From assembly GCF_002803095.1 (NCBI RefSeq), contig NZ_PGLR01000005.1:62001-126000 (forward strand): a stretch of DNA of 64,000 nucleotides, written 5' to 3'. This stretch comes from Pseudomonas sp. ZH-FAD. Lineage in GTDB: Bacteria > Pseudomonadota > Gammaproteobacteria > Pseudomonadales > Pseudomonadaceae. Position 1 is the stretch's first letter, and every line of letters starts with the position of its first letter. Of this stretch, positions 1-8,556 are shown in pieces. The position numbers and the translations under genes are program-made. The notes beneath the pieces are model-generated. The model saw nothing but the letters and a program-made list of their open reading frames with translations. It was not told the DNA's origin and searched no databases.

Positions 1-959
1 GAGGTGTCAGCGATATCCACAGAACCCAGGTAGGCGCGCACGGCCATGCTTTCATGCTCCACCACCAGGATCGCCGCCGAGGTGCGCTCCGGCAGGCGCG
101 CGCGCCAGCCCAGCAGCAGGTCTTCCAGACGCAGCTGCAAGCCGGCATCGAGGGTGGTGCGAATCAGCGGCGGGCTGCCGGTGCGATTCAACCGCCGCGC
201 CAGCAAGGGTGCCAGGCTTGGCTCACGGCGCGGCGCGAAGAACACCGGCTCCTCCAGCGCTTCGTCCACCTGCGCCTGCGGCCACACCTGAAACTCGCCC
301 AGGCGCCGCAGCACCTTGTCACGTGCGGCCTGGGCGCGCTCGGGATGGCGGTCCGGGCGCAGCCGGCTGGGTGCCTGCGGCAGCACGGCGAGCAGCGCGG
401 CATCGGCGCGGGTGAGCTGGCTCGGCGGCTTGCCCAGGTAACTCCAACTCGCGGCCGCCACACCCTCGAGGGTGCCGCCGAAGGGCGCGCGGTTGAGATA
501 TAGGGTGAGAATTTCGTCTTTGGACAGGTGCCACTCCAACTGCGCCGTACGCCACAGCTGCTTGAGTTTGCCGGGCAGGTCACGGCCATGCGGATCGAGC
601 AGCCGCGCCACCTGCATCGACAGCGTACTGCCGCCGGACACCACGCGCCCGCCGGTGAGGTTCTGCCAAGCCGCACGGCCCAGCGCCAGCGGGTTGATGC
701 CGGGGTGCTGGCGGAACCAGCGATCCTCGTAGGTCAGCAGGGCTTCGAGGTAATAGGGCGAGACTTCTTCGGGCGTCACCGGGTAGCGCCACACGCCGTC
801 GCGGTCGGCGAAACGCCACAGCGGCGTGCCGTCCTCGGCCAGCACCACACGCGCCAGATCATCCTCGGGCAGGGGCAGCGGGAACAGGCGGTCGGCCAGC
901 CAGAGCAGGGCGAGGGGAAGCAGGAGGATCAGCAGCCAGCGGCGAGTTAGGCGGGGCAT
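1..959 (-). CDS. pbpC: Penicillin-binding protein 1C, N-terminal part (runs off the window edge)
   Basis: Bifunctional murein glycosyltransferase/transpeptidase of class A, type 1C, acting at the outer face of the inner membrane. The 319 visible residues begin with a basic, hydrophobic anchor (residues 6-24). The glycosyltransferase domain follows, with the catalytic EDRWFRQHPG motif at about residues 78-87 and GGSTLSMQ at 109-116. The start of the transpeptidase domain appears from about residue 265. The ATG at 959 is chosen because the anchor begins directly there. The penicillin-binding active-site motifs and C-terminal domain lie outside the window. The pairing with the downstream-oriented alpha-2-macroglobulin gene is the usual bacterial arrangement, thought to link peptidoglycan repair with protease trapping. 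Here a DUF559 gene sits between the two. Confidence 0.95.
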   Translation of the reverse strand, partial: MPRLTRRWLLILLLPLALLWLADRLFPLPLPEDDLARVVLAEDGTPLWRFADRDGVWRYPVTPEEVSPYYLEALLTYEDRWFRQHPGINPLALGRAAWQNLTGGRVVSGGSTLSMQVARLLDPHGRDLPGKLKQLWRTAQLEWHLSKDEILTLYLNRAPFGGTLEGVAAASWSYLGKPPSQLTRADAALLAVLPQAPSRLRPDRHPERAQAARDKVLRRLGEFQVWPQAQVDEALEEPVFFAPRREPSLAPLLARRLNRTGSPPLIRTTLDAGLQLRLEDLLLGWRARLPERTSAAILVVEHESMAVRAYLGSVDIADT

Positions 960-978
960 GCAAGACCCTCTCCCCCAG

Positions 979-1004
979 CCCCTCTCCCATAAATGGGAGA
1001 GGGG
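979..1004. repeat. CCCCTCTCCC palindrome, copy 1
   Basis: Perfect inverted repeat with arms CCCCTCTCCCAT and ATGGGAGAGGGG around a two-base centre, 19 bp upstream of the pbpC start. The same family recurs at 1421, 1486, 11297, 34217 and 40119. It flanks the DUF559 gene on this side. Confidence 0.9.
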
Positions 1005-1040
1005 AGCGGATCAGCGTTATGCCAAGATTTGCGGCGACGC

Positions 1041-1385
1041 TCACAGGCCGTCTTGCTCGCCAATTTCAAGACGGATCTGTTCAAGTACCGCCTCCGTTTC
1101 GGCCAGCACCTGATGATTCCAGAAACGCAGCACACGATAGCCTCGACTCTCCAGATCATGCTCACGTTGCTGGTCGTATTCCGTCTGCTGCTGGTGTTGG
1201 CCACCGTCCAGTTCGATGACCAGCCAGCATTCGGTGCAGATGAAGTCGACGATATAGGGGCCAATGGGTTTCTGCCGTTTGAACTTCAGGCCCAGGAAAC
1301 GATGACCTCGCAGGTAATACCAGAGCCGTTGCTCGGCATCAGTCATCTCGCGCCTAAGGCGTTTGGCGTTGTCGAGTAGCGTCAT
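1041..1385 (-). CDS. DUF559 (endonuclease-like) protein
   Basis: Small 114-residue protein of the DUF559 family, which has the PD-(D/E)XK-like fold seen in very-short-patch repair endonucleases. No substrate is established. Visible features are a basic N-terminus (KRLRREMTDAEQRLWYYL), the core FKRQKPIGPYIVDFIC, then ELDGGQH and a YRVLRFWN segment near residue 90. The acidic and lysine residues are in the expected order for this fold. It looks full length for the family. It is more AT-rich than pbpC and the macroglobulin gene on either side, and palindromes of one family bracket it (979, 1421, 1486), which suggests an acquired cargo gene splitting the pbpC/macroglobulin pair. Nuclease activity is inference. 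Confidence 0.85.
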   Translation of the reverse strand: MTLLDNAKRLRREMTDAEQRLWYYLRGHRFLGLKFKRQKPIGPYIVDFICTECWLVIELDGGQHQQQTEYDQQREHDLESRGYRVLRFWNHQVLAETEAVLEQIRLEIGEQDGL

Positions 1386-1420
1386 GGTTCCTCCTTGAAC
1401 CTTTTTTGCCCTCTCCCCAA

Positions 1421-1444
1421 CCCTCTCCCATAAATGGGAGAGGG
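1421..1444. repeat. CCCCTCTCCC-type palindrome, copy 2
   Basis: Arms CCCTCTCCCAT and ATGGGAGAGGG, upstream of the DUF559 start. It has the same core as the copy at 979 on the other side of that gene. Confidence 0.9.
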
Positions 1445-1485
1445 GGCAGGATCGTGCAATGACATCAGCCGTGTACCATTTTGCT

Positions 1486-1511
1486 CCCCTCTCCCGCTTG
1501 CGGGAGAGGGG
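1486..1511. repeat. CCCCTCTCCC palindrome, copy 3 (GCTTGC core)
   Basis: Arms CCCCTCTCCCGC and GCGGGAGAGGGG with a TT centre, followed by a partial second unit (GGGGGAGAGGG) up to 1524. It lies just beyond the macroglobulin stop codon and could form a transcript-end hairpin for that minus-strand gene. Confidence 0.88.
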
Positions 1512-1531
1512 CTGGGGGAGAGGGTCGCTTT

Positions 1532-4500
1532 TTAGCGCCCCCTAACGACCAGTCTCTCCGGCGCACTACCCAGCGCCTGCCAACTCGGCCGGTACATGGA
1601 CTCCACCTGCGGTGGCGGCACCCGATAGCTGCCCGGTGTCACCGCGCGGGCCAGGTAGAGCAGGTGGGTGGTGCCATACTCCTCGACATCCACCGCCGCC
1701 ACGTAGCGGTCACCACGGTATTCCTGGTGCTTGATCCGCGCATTCTGCATGGAGCGGCGCCATTCCTTGACGTTGCTACCAGCGTCATCGAGGCTCGCCG
1801 CGCTCTGCGCCAGGTTCTGGTTCTCCAGCTCCAGGCCAGCCGGCAGCAGGTCCACCACCAGCGCGTCCGGTACCCGCTGCTTGGCCCGCACGGCCAGGTG
1901 CACCAGCACCAGCTCACCGCTGTCCAGACGCTGCAGATCGAGCGGACGGCCGTCCATGCCAAGGTACTCGCGCTCGATGCTGAGGTTCTCGCCACCGGCA
2001 CGCGGCGCCTGGCTCGGATAACCGGACAGGGTCAGTTGCTGATACAGCTTGGCGCTGCCAGCGTTGCTCACGCTCAACGGCTCGGCCAGCTCGCCACGCT
2101 CGAGCTTGATACCGGGCTGCTGGTTGCTCAGCTCGAACTGGAAGGCGCCGCTGGTAAGCGCAGCGCTCCAGGCCTGCTCCGGCTTGCCGAGAATGCCGCG
2201 CCCGGCGAGGAACAGCGAATTGCGCTCCTGGGTCGACAGCCAGCGCTGGCCAGCCAGCTCATCGGCCAGGTTGAACAGGCGCTGCTCACGCTGGCCCGCA
2301 GCCAGGTCGTGCTCTTCCAGCAGGGCGAGGATCAGCGCCTGGTCACGCAACGGACTGCCGTAATCGGCCATCCAACGTTCGCTATCGCGCTGCTGGATCA
2401 AGCCCTGATTCAACGCCTGCTCGGCACGCGGCGCATCGCCCATCAGCTTCAGTGCGGCGGCCAGTTGTACCAGCGGCAGGCCGGAGCGCGACTCGCTGCG
2501 GCGGTCGAACAGACTGCGCAGCGCTCCCAGCGGCGCCTGCTGACTGCGTGCCAGCACGTAGCCGGCGTAGGCCTGCACGGCGAAACGGGTGTGGGCGAAG
2601 TCCTGGCTGTAGCTGGCCTCGATCAGGCTGCTCTGCTGCAGGTAGCGCAGCAGGCGATCACTGGCCTTCTTCAGCGCCTCGGCCGGTACGCCAAAGCCCT
2701 GCTCACGGGCGCGCAGGAGGAAGTCGGTGACGTAGGCGGTGAGCCAGTATTCCTCTTCGCTCTCGGCACTCCACAGGCCGAAGCCGCCGCTATGCCGCTG
2801 CATACCAAGCAGACGCTCGATGCCCAGCTCGATGCTCTTGCGCCGCTGCTCGTCCGGCTCGCCTTCCAGGCCGAGGCGCTTGAGGCTGGCAGCGTCGGCG
2901 TAGAGCGACGGATACAGGCCGCTGGTGGTCTGCTCCAGGCAACCGTAGGGGTAAGCCTTGAGCGCACGAATCTGCTCGCCGAGATTCAGCGGCGGTCGGC
3001 TCGACAGCGCCAGCACGGCCTCCAGGCCGGCAGGCTCGAACTGGTTGAGGGTACCGGCCGGCATGCTCCAGGGCTCGCCCTCCCCCAGTACCGCGCGGAA
3101 GTGCTGCAGCTGCGCCGGATACGCCGGGCGAATACCCAGCGTCCACTCGCGGCTGAAATCACCCAGCGTCTCGTTCGGCAGCGCCAGGCCCTGCACTTCG
3201 ACATGGATACGGCCCTGGCCCAGACCGCCCTCGGCGCGTACCGGAATGCGCAGGGTGGTGCGCTCGCCATCCTTCAGGCTGATCGGTGATTCACCCTTGC
3301 CGAGCAGACGCAGTTGGCCTTCAACGCCCAGTTGCACATCGAGCTTCTGCTCGCTGCCGGACAGGTTGGTCAGGTCCAGCGCCAGGGTGGTTTCATCACC
3401 ACCGGCGAGGAAGCGCGGCATCGACAGTTCGGCAATCAGCGGCGCTGCGACCACCGTCTTGGCTTCGGCCATACCGAAGCGCTCGTCGGTCCAGGCCTGG
3501 GCCATCAGACGCAGTTCGCCATTGAAGTCGGGGATATCCAGGCTGACTTCACCCTCACCCTTGTCGTTCAGCTGCAGCGCATCGCTCTGCAGCGCGACGA
3601 TCAGCACGCTGGTATCCGGGCGCTTGCCACCAGCGGCGAGGCCGGCGTCACCACCGAAGGCCAGGCTGGCGACACGCCCCTGGGCTTCGATCAGCTGACC
3701 GTAGATATCCAGCTGGTCGGCGCCATAGGCCTTGCGCCCGAAGAAGTTGGCGAAGGGATCGGGGGTGGCGTAGCTGGTGATGTTGAGGATGCCCACGTCC
3801 ACCGCGGCGACCAGCACGTGCACCTTGTCGGGGATGCTGCCGTCGGCGTTGCGCGCGCTGACCTTGACCTTCAGCGGTTGCTTGGGCCGCATCTTCTCGG
3901 GCGCGTCCAGGCTCAGCGCCAACTTGCGCGGAGCGCGCTCCAGTGGCAGGTGCAGTAGGCCGACGGCGCGCTTGGGCGTGACCTGCGCCTTGCGCTCGCC
4001 AGGGCGAATCACCAGAGCACTGAGGTAGAGGTCGTGACGCGCCCATTTTTCGTCGATGGGCAGTTCGAAGGTCTGGCCTTCAGCCGGCACGCTGATCTCC
4101 TGCCACCACAGCGGACCGTCGCTGGACTCGACCAGCAGGTAGCCGTTGCCGGCAGCCGGCGGGGTGACGGTGATCTTGGCCACGTCGCCCGCGGCGTAGG
4201 CAGGCTTGTCCAGGGCCAGCTTGACCTGGTCGGGACGCACCGCGCCACCATCGGCGTTGTCCTGCCAGCGGTAGCCGGCCCAGAAGCGCAGGCTGCTGAC
4301 CAGGCCGGTCTGGCTGTCCACCACTTCGACCCGGTACGGGCCCCACTCCACCGGGAAGCTGACCTTGGCGGTGCCGCCCGCGGCGACCTTCAGCGGCTCA
4401 TCGCTGAGGGTGAGGAATTTCTCGTTGTAGTTGTGGCGCCAGCCTTCACCGTCGGAGAAGCTCCAGAAGTAGTCGCGGCGCTCGCGCACCAGACGCACGT

Positions 4501-6430
4501 TGAGGTTGTCGGCCGCCAGTTTGTTGCCGGCAGCGTCGGCCACCAGTATTTCGAACTCGGCCAGACTATCGGCGTCGACTTCCTCGCCCTCGAACAGGCC
4601 GCGCAGCCCCGGCAGACGCTCGGCGGGCCATACCGGCTGAATGATACGGCGGGTAATCGGGCGGCCACCGGACTCCTGCAGGCTGGCCTGGAGAATCAGG
4701 CGCAGCGGCGACTTGGCGTCGCCCCAGCGGTTTTCCGGGCGCAGCACGGCGCGCCCCTGGTCGTCGAGATTGATCTCGTCGAGCTCCTGATCCTGGCTCA
4801 GATCGGCCTCGGTGATGTCGCCGAACTGGTAACCCGGCAGGCTCGCCACCGCTTCACGCAGCGGACGCACATAGAGCTGCCCGGTCAAACGATTGCCAGC
4901 GGCCGGCGCACCATAGAGGTAGCGTCCGGTCACCGCGAACTCGGCGCTGTCGCCCGGCGCGTAGGGCTGCTCCTGGCCCTTGAGCTCCAGGGCCATGCGC
5001 TCGGGCAGGAAGTCCTCGACGAGGAATTCGTAGAGCTGCGGGCTGCCATCGCCCAGGTCGAGCAGCAGCTGCCAGCGGCCGGTCGGCGCCTCCACGGCCA
5101 GCGGCAGCTGGTACTGATAGAGGCCGTTATCGCCGGCATTCCAGACGAACTTGCGGCTGATCTGCTCATCCGGGCGGCGCACCTCGACGCTGACCGGCTG
5201 AGCCGTGACCGGGCGGCCGTCGGCATCACGCAACAGACCATTGAGCAGCACGGTCTCGCCGGGGCGATACAGATCACGCGGACCGAACACGAAGAACTGC
5301 AGCGCGTGCGCTTTGGGCCCGGCGATATCGAACTCGGCCAGGTCCAGCGCCGGCGTGTTCAGGCGCAGCAGGCTGGTCTGCTCGTCCTGCTTGGCCAGCA
5401 GCACCTGAGCCTTGGCCGGCAGCGGCAGTTGCGCATGGCCGGCCGAATCGGTCTTGCCTTCGGCGAGCAGCGCGCCATCACCATCGAGCAGTTCCAGCTG
5501 CACACCGGACTGCGCCTTGCCGCCCTCCAGCGCCTGGGTGAACACGTCGAGACGGTCACGGTAACGATGCGCGGACAGGCCGATATCGCTTAGGGAAAAC
5601 AGCGTCGCCGGCTGCGAGTAGCTGTAGCTGCCAGCCTCACGCATCACCGCCAAGTACACGCCCGGCTGCTTGAACGGCTCCAGGCCGGCGATGGGCAGCA
5701 GCAGGGTTTCACGGGTGTTGCGCGCCGGGTTCAGGTCGAAACGCCCGCCATAGACCAGATCGGCCATCGGCAACAGCTCGCGCGCCTCCCAGGTATCCAG
5801 GTTGCTGGCCCGGCCCCAGCGCGACAGAAAGCGCGGCAGCGCCTCGGGCTTGATACGGAAGAACTCGACGTTGACCTTGTCGACGTTCAGCGCGATGACC
5901 GGCAGGCCTTCGGCCAGGCGGGTCGGCAGCAGCGAACCGCGGCTGGCGAAGCCGACGCTGGCCTGCAGGTCGCGGGTTTCGAAGCGGCTGACGTGCTCTT
6001 TGGCGAGTTTGCCGCCATTGATCGACGTCAGGCCGGCATCGATGGTCAGCACCAGTTTGCGCTGCGGCTCCAGGTGGCGCAGGCGCAACTCGCTGAGGTT
6101 GTCGGTCAGTTCCCAGGCGCCGTCGACCTTGCCGGCAGTACTGTCGACCAGGTGCAGGCGCTCGGCGAAGGGCTGGTCGGGGTCCAGCGGGATGGAGAAA
6201 GTCACCGACAGCGCACTGGCGCCGTCGAGCTGCACCTCGGAAACGTCGACCACCTCTAGCTCGCGCCCGGCGTAGCGCTTGGCCAGCGCGTCGCGGTCGA
6301 CCGCTGGCTTGGGCGCCTGTGGCTGTTGTGCAGCAGGGGCAGCGGGGGTCACCGTGGCTGGGGGTTGGGAGGAATCACAGGCGCTGAGCAGGGTCAGCAC
6401 CAAGGCCAGAAGCAGTCCTTTGTTCGGCAT
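1532..6430 (-). CDS. yfaS: Bacterial alpha-2-macroglobulin lipoprotein
   Basis: Very large periplasmic protease-trap protein of 1632 residues, the usual size of the YfaS/ECAM family. The ATG at 6430 is chosen because it gives a lipoprotein signal (MPNKGLLLALVLTLLSAC) with cleavage before Cys18. Macroglobulin (MG) repeat domains occupy most of the chain. The thioester motif CLEQ, inside PYGCLEQTTSGLYPS, is intact at about residue 1162. The thioester domain (GGFGLWSAESEEEYWLTAYV) follows. The family is thought to trap proteases that breach the outer membrane by covalent thioester capture, next to PBP1C. Weak promoter-like sequence (TATAGT, complement of 6468-6473) lies upstream and would fire divergently from the MATE gene. 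Confidence 0.96.
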   Translation of the reverse strand: MPNKGLLLALVLTLLSACDSSQPPATVTPAAPAAQQPQAPKPAVDRDALAKRYAGRELEVVDVSEVQLDGASALSVTFSIPLDPDQPFAERLHLVDSTAGKVDGAWELTDNLSELRLRHLEPQRKLVLTIDAGLTSINGGKLAKEHVSRFETRDLQASVGFASRGSLLPTRLAEGLPVIALNVDKVNVEFFRIKPEALPRFLSRWGRASNLDTWEARELLPMADLVYGGRFDLNPARNTRETLLLPIAGLEPFKQPGVYLAVMREAGSYSYSQPATLFSLSDIGLSAHRYRDRLDVFTQALEGGKAQSGVQLELLDGDGALLAEGKTDSAGHAQLPLPAKAQVLLAKQDEQTSLLRLNTPALDLAEFDIAGPKAHALQFFVFGPRDLYRPGETVLLNGLLRDADGRPVTAQPVSVEVRRPDEQISRKFVWNAGDNGLYQYQLPLAVEAPTGRWQLLLDLGDGSPQLYEFLVEDFLPERMALELKGQEQPYAPGDSAEFAVTGRYLYGAPAAGNRLTGQLYVRPLREAVASLPGYQFGDITEADLSQDQELDEINLDDQGRAVLRPENRWGDAKSPLRLILQASLQESGGRPITRRIIQPVWPAERLPGLRGLFEGEEVDADSLAEFEILVADAAGNKLAADNLNVRLVRERRDYFWSFSDGEGWRHNYNEKFLTLSDEPLKVAAGGTAKVSFPVEWGPYRVEVVDSQTGLVSSLRFWAGYRWQDNADGGAVRPDQVKLALDKPAYAAGDVAKITVTPPAAGNGYLLVESSDGPLWWQEISVPAEGQTFELPIDEKWARHDLYLSALVIRPGERKAQVTPKRAVGLLHLPLERAPRKLALSLDAPEKMRPKQPLKVKVSARNADGSIPDKVHVLVAAVDVGILNITSYATPDPFANFFGRKAYGADQLDIYGQLIEAQGRVASLAFGGDAGLAAGGKRPDTSVLIVALQSDALQLNDKGEGEVSLDIPDFNGELRLMAQAWTDERFGMAEAKTVVAAPLIAELSMPRFLAGGDETTLALDLTNLSGSEQKLDVQLGVEGQLRLLGKGESPISLKDGERTTLRIPVRAEGGLGQGRIHVEVQGLALPNETLGDFSREWTLGIRPAYPAQLQHFRAVLGEGEPWSMPAGTLNQFEPAGLEAVLALSSRPPLNLGEQIRALKAYPYGCLEQTTSGLYPSLYADAASLKRLGLEGEPDEQRRKSIELGIERLLGMQRHSGGFGLWSAESEEEYWLTAYVTDFLLRAREQGFGVPAEALKKASDRLLRYLQQSSLIEASYSQDFAHTRFAVQAYAGYVLARSQQAPLGALRSLFDRRSESRSGLPLVQLAAALKLMGDAPRAEQALNQGLIQQRDSERWMADYGSPLRDQALILALLEEHDLAAGQREQRLFNLADELAGQRWLSTQERNSLFLAGRGILGKPEQAWSAALTSGAFQFELSNQQPGIKLERGELAEPLSVSNAGSAKLYQQLTLSGYPSQAPRAGGENLSIEREYLGMDGRPLDLQRLDSGELVLVHLAVRAKQRVPDALVVDLLPAGLELENQNLAQSAASLDDAGSNVKEWRRSMQNARIKHQEYRGDRYVAAVDVEEYGTTHLLYLARAVTPGSYRVPPPQVESMYRPSWQALGSAPERLVVRGR

Positions 6431-6542
6431 TGCGGGCTCCGGAATCAGGGGGCGCAGAGACCGACAACTATAGCCGAGGCGCCCTGCCGACGACGAGCCG
6501 TGCAGACGAATTCGCCAAGCCACTCACAGTCCTGAGGCGACG

Positions 6543-6571
6543 TGCGACCACCCCGGTGCTGTGCCTATAAT
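6543..6571 (+). promoter_or_regulatory. Putative sigma-70 promoter of the MATE transporter gene
   Basis: A perfect -10 box TATAAT lies at 6566-6571, 17 bp after a weak -35 (TGCGAC, 6543-6548). The start codon is 22 bp further on. The -35 is poor, so the call rests on the -10. Confidence 0.5.
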
Positions 6572-6593
6572 CGGCGCTTTGCCGGAGCCGCCC

Positions 6594-7943
6594 ATGTCCG
6601 CCCTGCTCGATGCCTGGCGCCACACCCCGACCCAGCGCAAGGTCTGGGCACTGGCGGCGCCGATGATTCTCTCCAACCTCTCGGTGCCGCTGGTGGCGCT
6701 GGTCGATACCGCCGTGGTCGGCCACCTGCCGCATGCCCACCAGTTGGCTGCCGTGGCAGTGGGCGGCAGCCTCTACACCCTGCTGACCTGGGCCATGGGC
6801 TTTCTGCGCATGGGCAGCACCGGCTTCGCCGCTCAGGCTACAGGCCGCGAGGATGGCAGCGCCCTGCGTCAGGTACTGATGCAGGGGCTCGGCCTGGGTG
6901 TAATGCTGGCCTTGCTCCTGGGCCTGCTGGCGTTGCCCTTCAGTAACGCCGCGCTGAGCCTGATGCAACCCTCGGCCGAACTGGATCAACTGGCGCGCCA
7001 GTATTTCCATATCCGTCTGCTCGGCCTGCCCGCCAGCCTGGCGACCTACGCCCTGATCGGCTGGCTGCTGGGCACGCAGAGCGCCCGTGGCCCGCTGGCC
7101 ATCCTGCTGACGGCCAACCTGATCAACGTGGCGCTCGACCTGCTGTTCGTGCTCGGGCTCGAATGGGGTGTGGCCGGTGCGGCCTGGGCCTCGGTGATTG
7201 CCGAGTGGAGTGGCGCCCTGCTCGGCCTGTGGCTGGCCCGCAGTGCGCTCGCACACTATCCCGGCCGCCTCGACAGTAGCGCGCTGAAACGCTGGAGCAA
7301 CTGGCGTCCGTTGCTGGCGGTCAACCGCGATATCTTCATCCGCACCCTGGCGCTGCAGTTGGTGTTCTTCCTGATCACCGTGAAAGGCACGCGCCTCGGC
7401 GATGCTACGGTGGCGGCCAACGCGCTGCTGCTCAATGGCCTGACGCTGACCGCCTATGCCCTCGACGGCCTGGCCCATGCCGTCGAAGCCCTGTGCGGTC
7501 ATGCGCTGGGCGCGCGAGATCGCGCTGCGCTGCGTCGTTCGCTGCTGGTAGCCGGTGCCTGGTCGCTGCTGGCCAGCACCGGCTTCGCCCTGTTCTTCCT
7601 GTTCGGCGGGCACTGGTTCGTCGGCATGCTCACCAATATCGCCGAAGTGCGCGAACTGGCCCTGAACTTCCTGCCCTACCTGGCGCTGTTGCCGCTGCTG
7701 GCGGTATGGAGCTACCTGCTCGACGGTCTGTTCATCGGCGCCACCCGCGCCCGGGAAATGCGCGACGCCATGCTCATCGCCTTGGCGTTGGCCCTGCCGC
7801 TGGCCTGGGGGCTGCAAGGACTGGGCAATCACGGGTTGTGGTTGGCATTTCTGGCCTTCATGGGGCTGCGCAGCCTGGTACTGGCTGGCTATGCTTGGCA
7901 GCTGTCGCGGCGCGACCTGTGGTTCGCCCGAGCCGGCCGCTAA
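6594..7943 (+). CDS. MATE family efflux transporter
   Basis: Inner-membrane multidrug/toxin extrusion transporter of the DinF/NorM-like MATE superfamily, using a cation gradient. It has 449 residues and about 12 hydrophobic helices. The opening segment (RKVWALAAPMILSNLSVPLVALVDTAVVGHL) is typical of the first MATE repeat, and the second repeat starts near residue 240 (WRPLLAVNRDIFIRTLALQL). Start ATG at 6594 fits the TATAAT promoter just upstream. The DinF-like subgroup is favoured by the VDTAVVGHL sequence. Substrate is unknown. The DUF2214 gene follows 34 bp downstream on the same strand. Confidence 0.93.
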   Translation: MSALLDAWRHTPTQRKVWALAAPMILSNLSVPLVALVDTAVVGHLPHAHQLAAVAVGGSLYTLLTWAMGFLRMGSTGFAAQATGREDGSALRQVLMQGLGLGVMLALLLGLLALPFSNAALSLMQPSAELDQLARQYFHIRLLGLPASLATYALIGWLLGTQSARGPLAILLTANLINVALDLLFVLGLEWGVAGAAWASVIAEWSGALLGLWLARSALAHYPGRLDSSALKRWSNWRPLLAVNRDIFIRTLALQLVFFLITVKGTRLGDATVAANALLLNGLTLTAYALDGLAHAVEALCGHALGARDRAALRRSLLVAGAWSLLASTGFALFFLFGGHWFVGMLTNIAEVRELALNFLPYLALLPLLAVWSYLLDGLFIGATRAREMRDAMLIALALALPLAWGLQGLGNHGLWLAFLAFMGLRSLVLAGYAWQLSRRDLWFARAGR

Positions 7944-7977
7944 TCCGCCTTCAGCCCGTCTGCCGCAAGGAGCTCCC

Positions 7978-8433
7978 ATGGCCGCCGCCTTCGTCGCTTA
8001 TCTGCACTTTCTGTCGATCTTCGCCCTGTTCGCCCTGCTCAGCATCGAACACGTGCTGTTCAAGGCGCCGCTGGATCTGTCCCGTGCGCGCAGCCTGATG
8101 CTCACCGACCTGGTCTACGGCATCTGTGCCGGTCTGGTGCTGGCCACCGGCGTCGCCCGCGTGCTGTGGTTCGGCAAGGGCGCCGCCTACTACATGGGCA
8201 ACAGCCTGTTCCATGCGAAGTTAGGGCTGTTCATCCTGGTTGGGCTGCTGTCGATCCTGCCCACGGTGGTGTTCATCAAATGGCGCAAGACCGTGAAGGC
8301 AGGCCAGGTGCCCGCGCCCAGCGCTCGGCAGGTACACCTGGTGACCTGGAGCATTCGCATCGAGCTGCTGCTGTTGCTAGCCATCCCGCTGCTGGCGACG
8401 CTGATGGCGCGCGGTTACGGCATCATTGGCTGA
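7978..8433 (+). CDS. DUF2214 family membrane protein
   Basis: Small inner-membrane protein of 151 residues with four predicted transmembrane helices (about residues 5-25, 47-65, 80-102 and 128-148). Histidines stand at helix ends (AYLHFLSIF, SIEHVLF, LFHAKLG), a pattern that could bind haem or metal, although no function is established for the family. A good ribosome-binding site AAGGAG (7967-7972) sits 5 bp before the ATG. It follows the MATE gene closely and is probably co-transcribed with it. Confidence 0.88.
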   Translation: MAAAFVAYLHFLSIFALFALLSIEHVLFKAPLDLSRARSLMLTDLVYGICAGLVLATGVARVLWFGKGAAYYMGNSLFHAKLGLFILVGLLSILPTVVFIKWRKTVKAGQVPAPSARQVHLVTWSIRIELLLLLAIPLLATLMARGYGIIG

Positions 8434-8488
8434 GCCGTGAGAGACGCAAAGCGTCGCCGCTAAAGCGCCTCCCACAGAGCAGTAGCGC

Positions 8489-8550
8489 AGCCCGGATGCA
8501 ATCCGGGAACGATGTCCGACATTGCACCATGCCCGGAGAGCATCCGGGCT
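8489..8550. repeat. CCCGGATGCAATCCGGG-type REP pair
   Basis: Outer arms AGCCCGGATGC (8489-8499) and GCATCCGGGCT (8540-8550), each containing its own small palindrome. It sits between the convergent ends of the DUF2214 gene and speA and may help terminate both. Related pairs are at 40163 and 47164. A separate short palindrome GACGCAAAGCGTC lies at 8443-8455. Confidence 0.85.
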
Positions 8551-8556
8551 GACGGC

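Noticed and set aside
1481-5593. Long open frames on the plus strand (602 and 519 codons) opposite the macroglobulin gene
   Set aside because: They are antisense shadows of high-GC codon use. The translations are Gln/Ala/Arg-rich with no domains, while the minus-strand product has a lipobox and thioester motif.
6468-7979. A 503-codon minus-strand frame opposite the MATE gene
   Set aside because: Its translation is Gln/Gly/His-rich without motifs, and the plus-strand frame encodes a clear 12-helix transporter.
8443-8455. Terminator hairpin GACGC-AAA-GCGTC after the DUF2214 gene
   Set aside because: The stem is only five base pairs and no T-tract follows.
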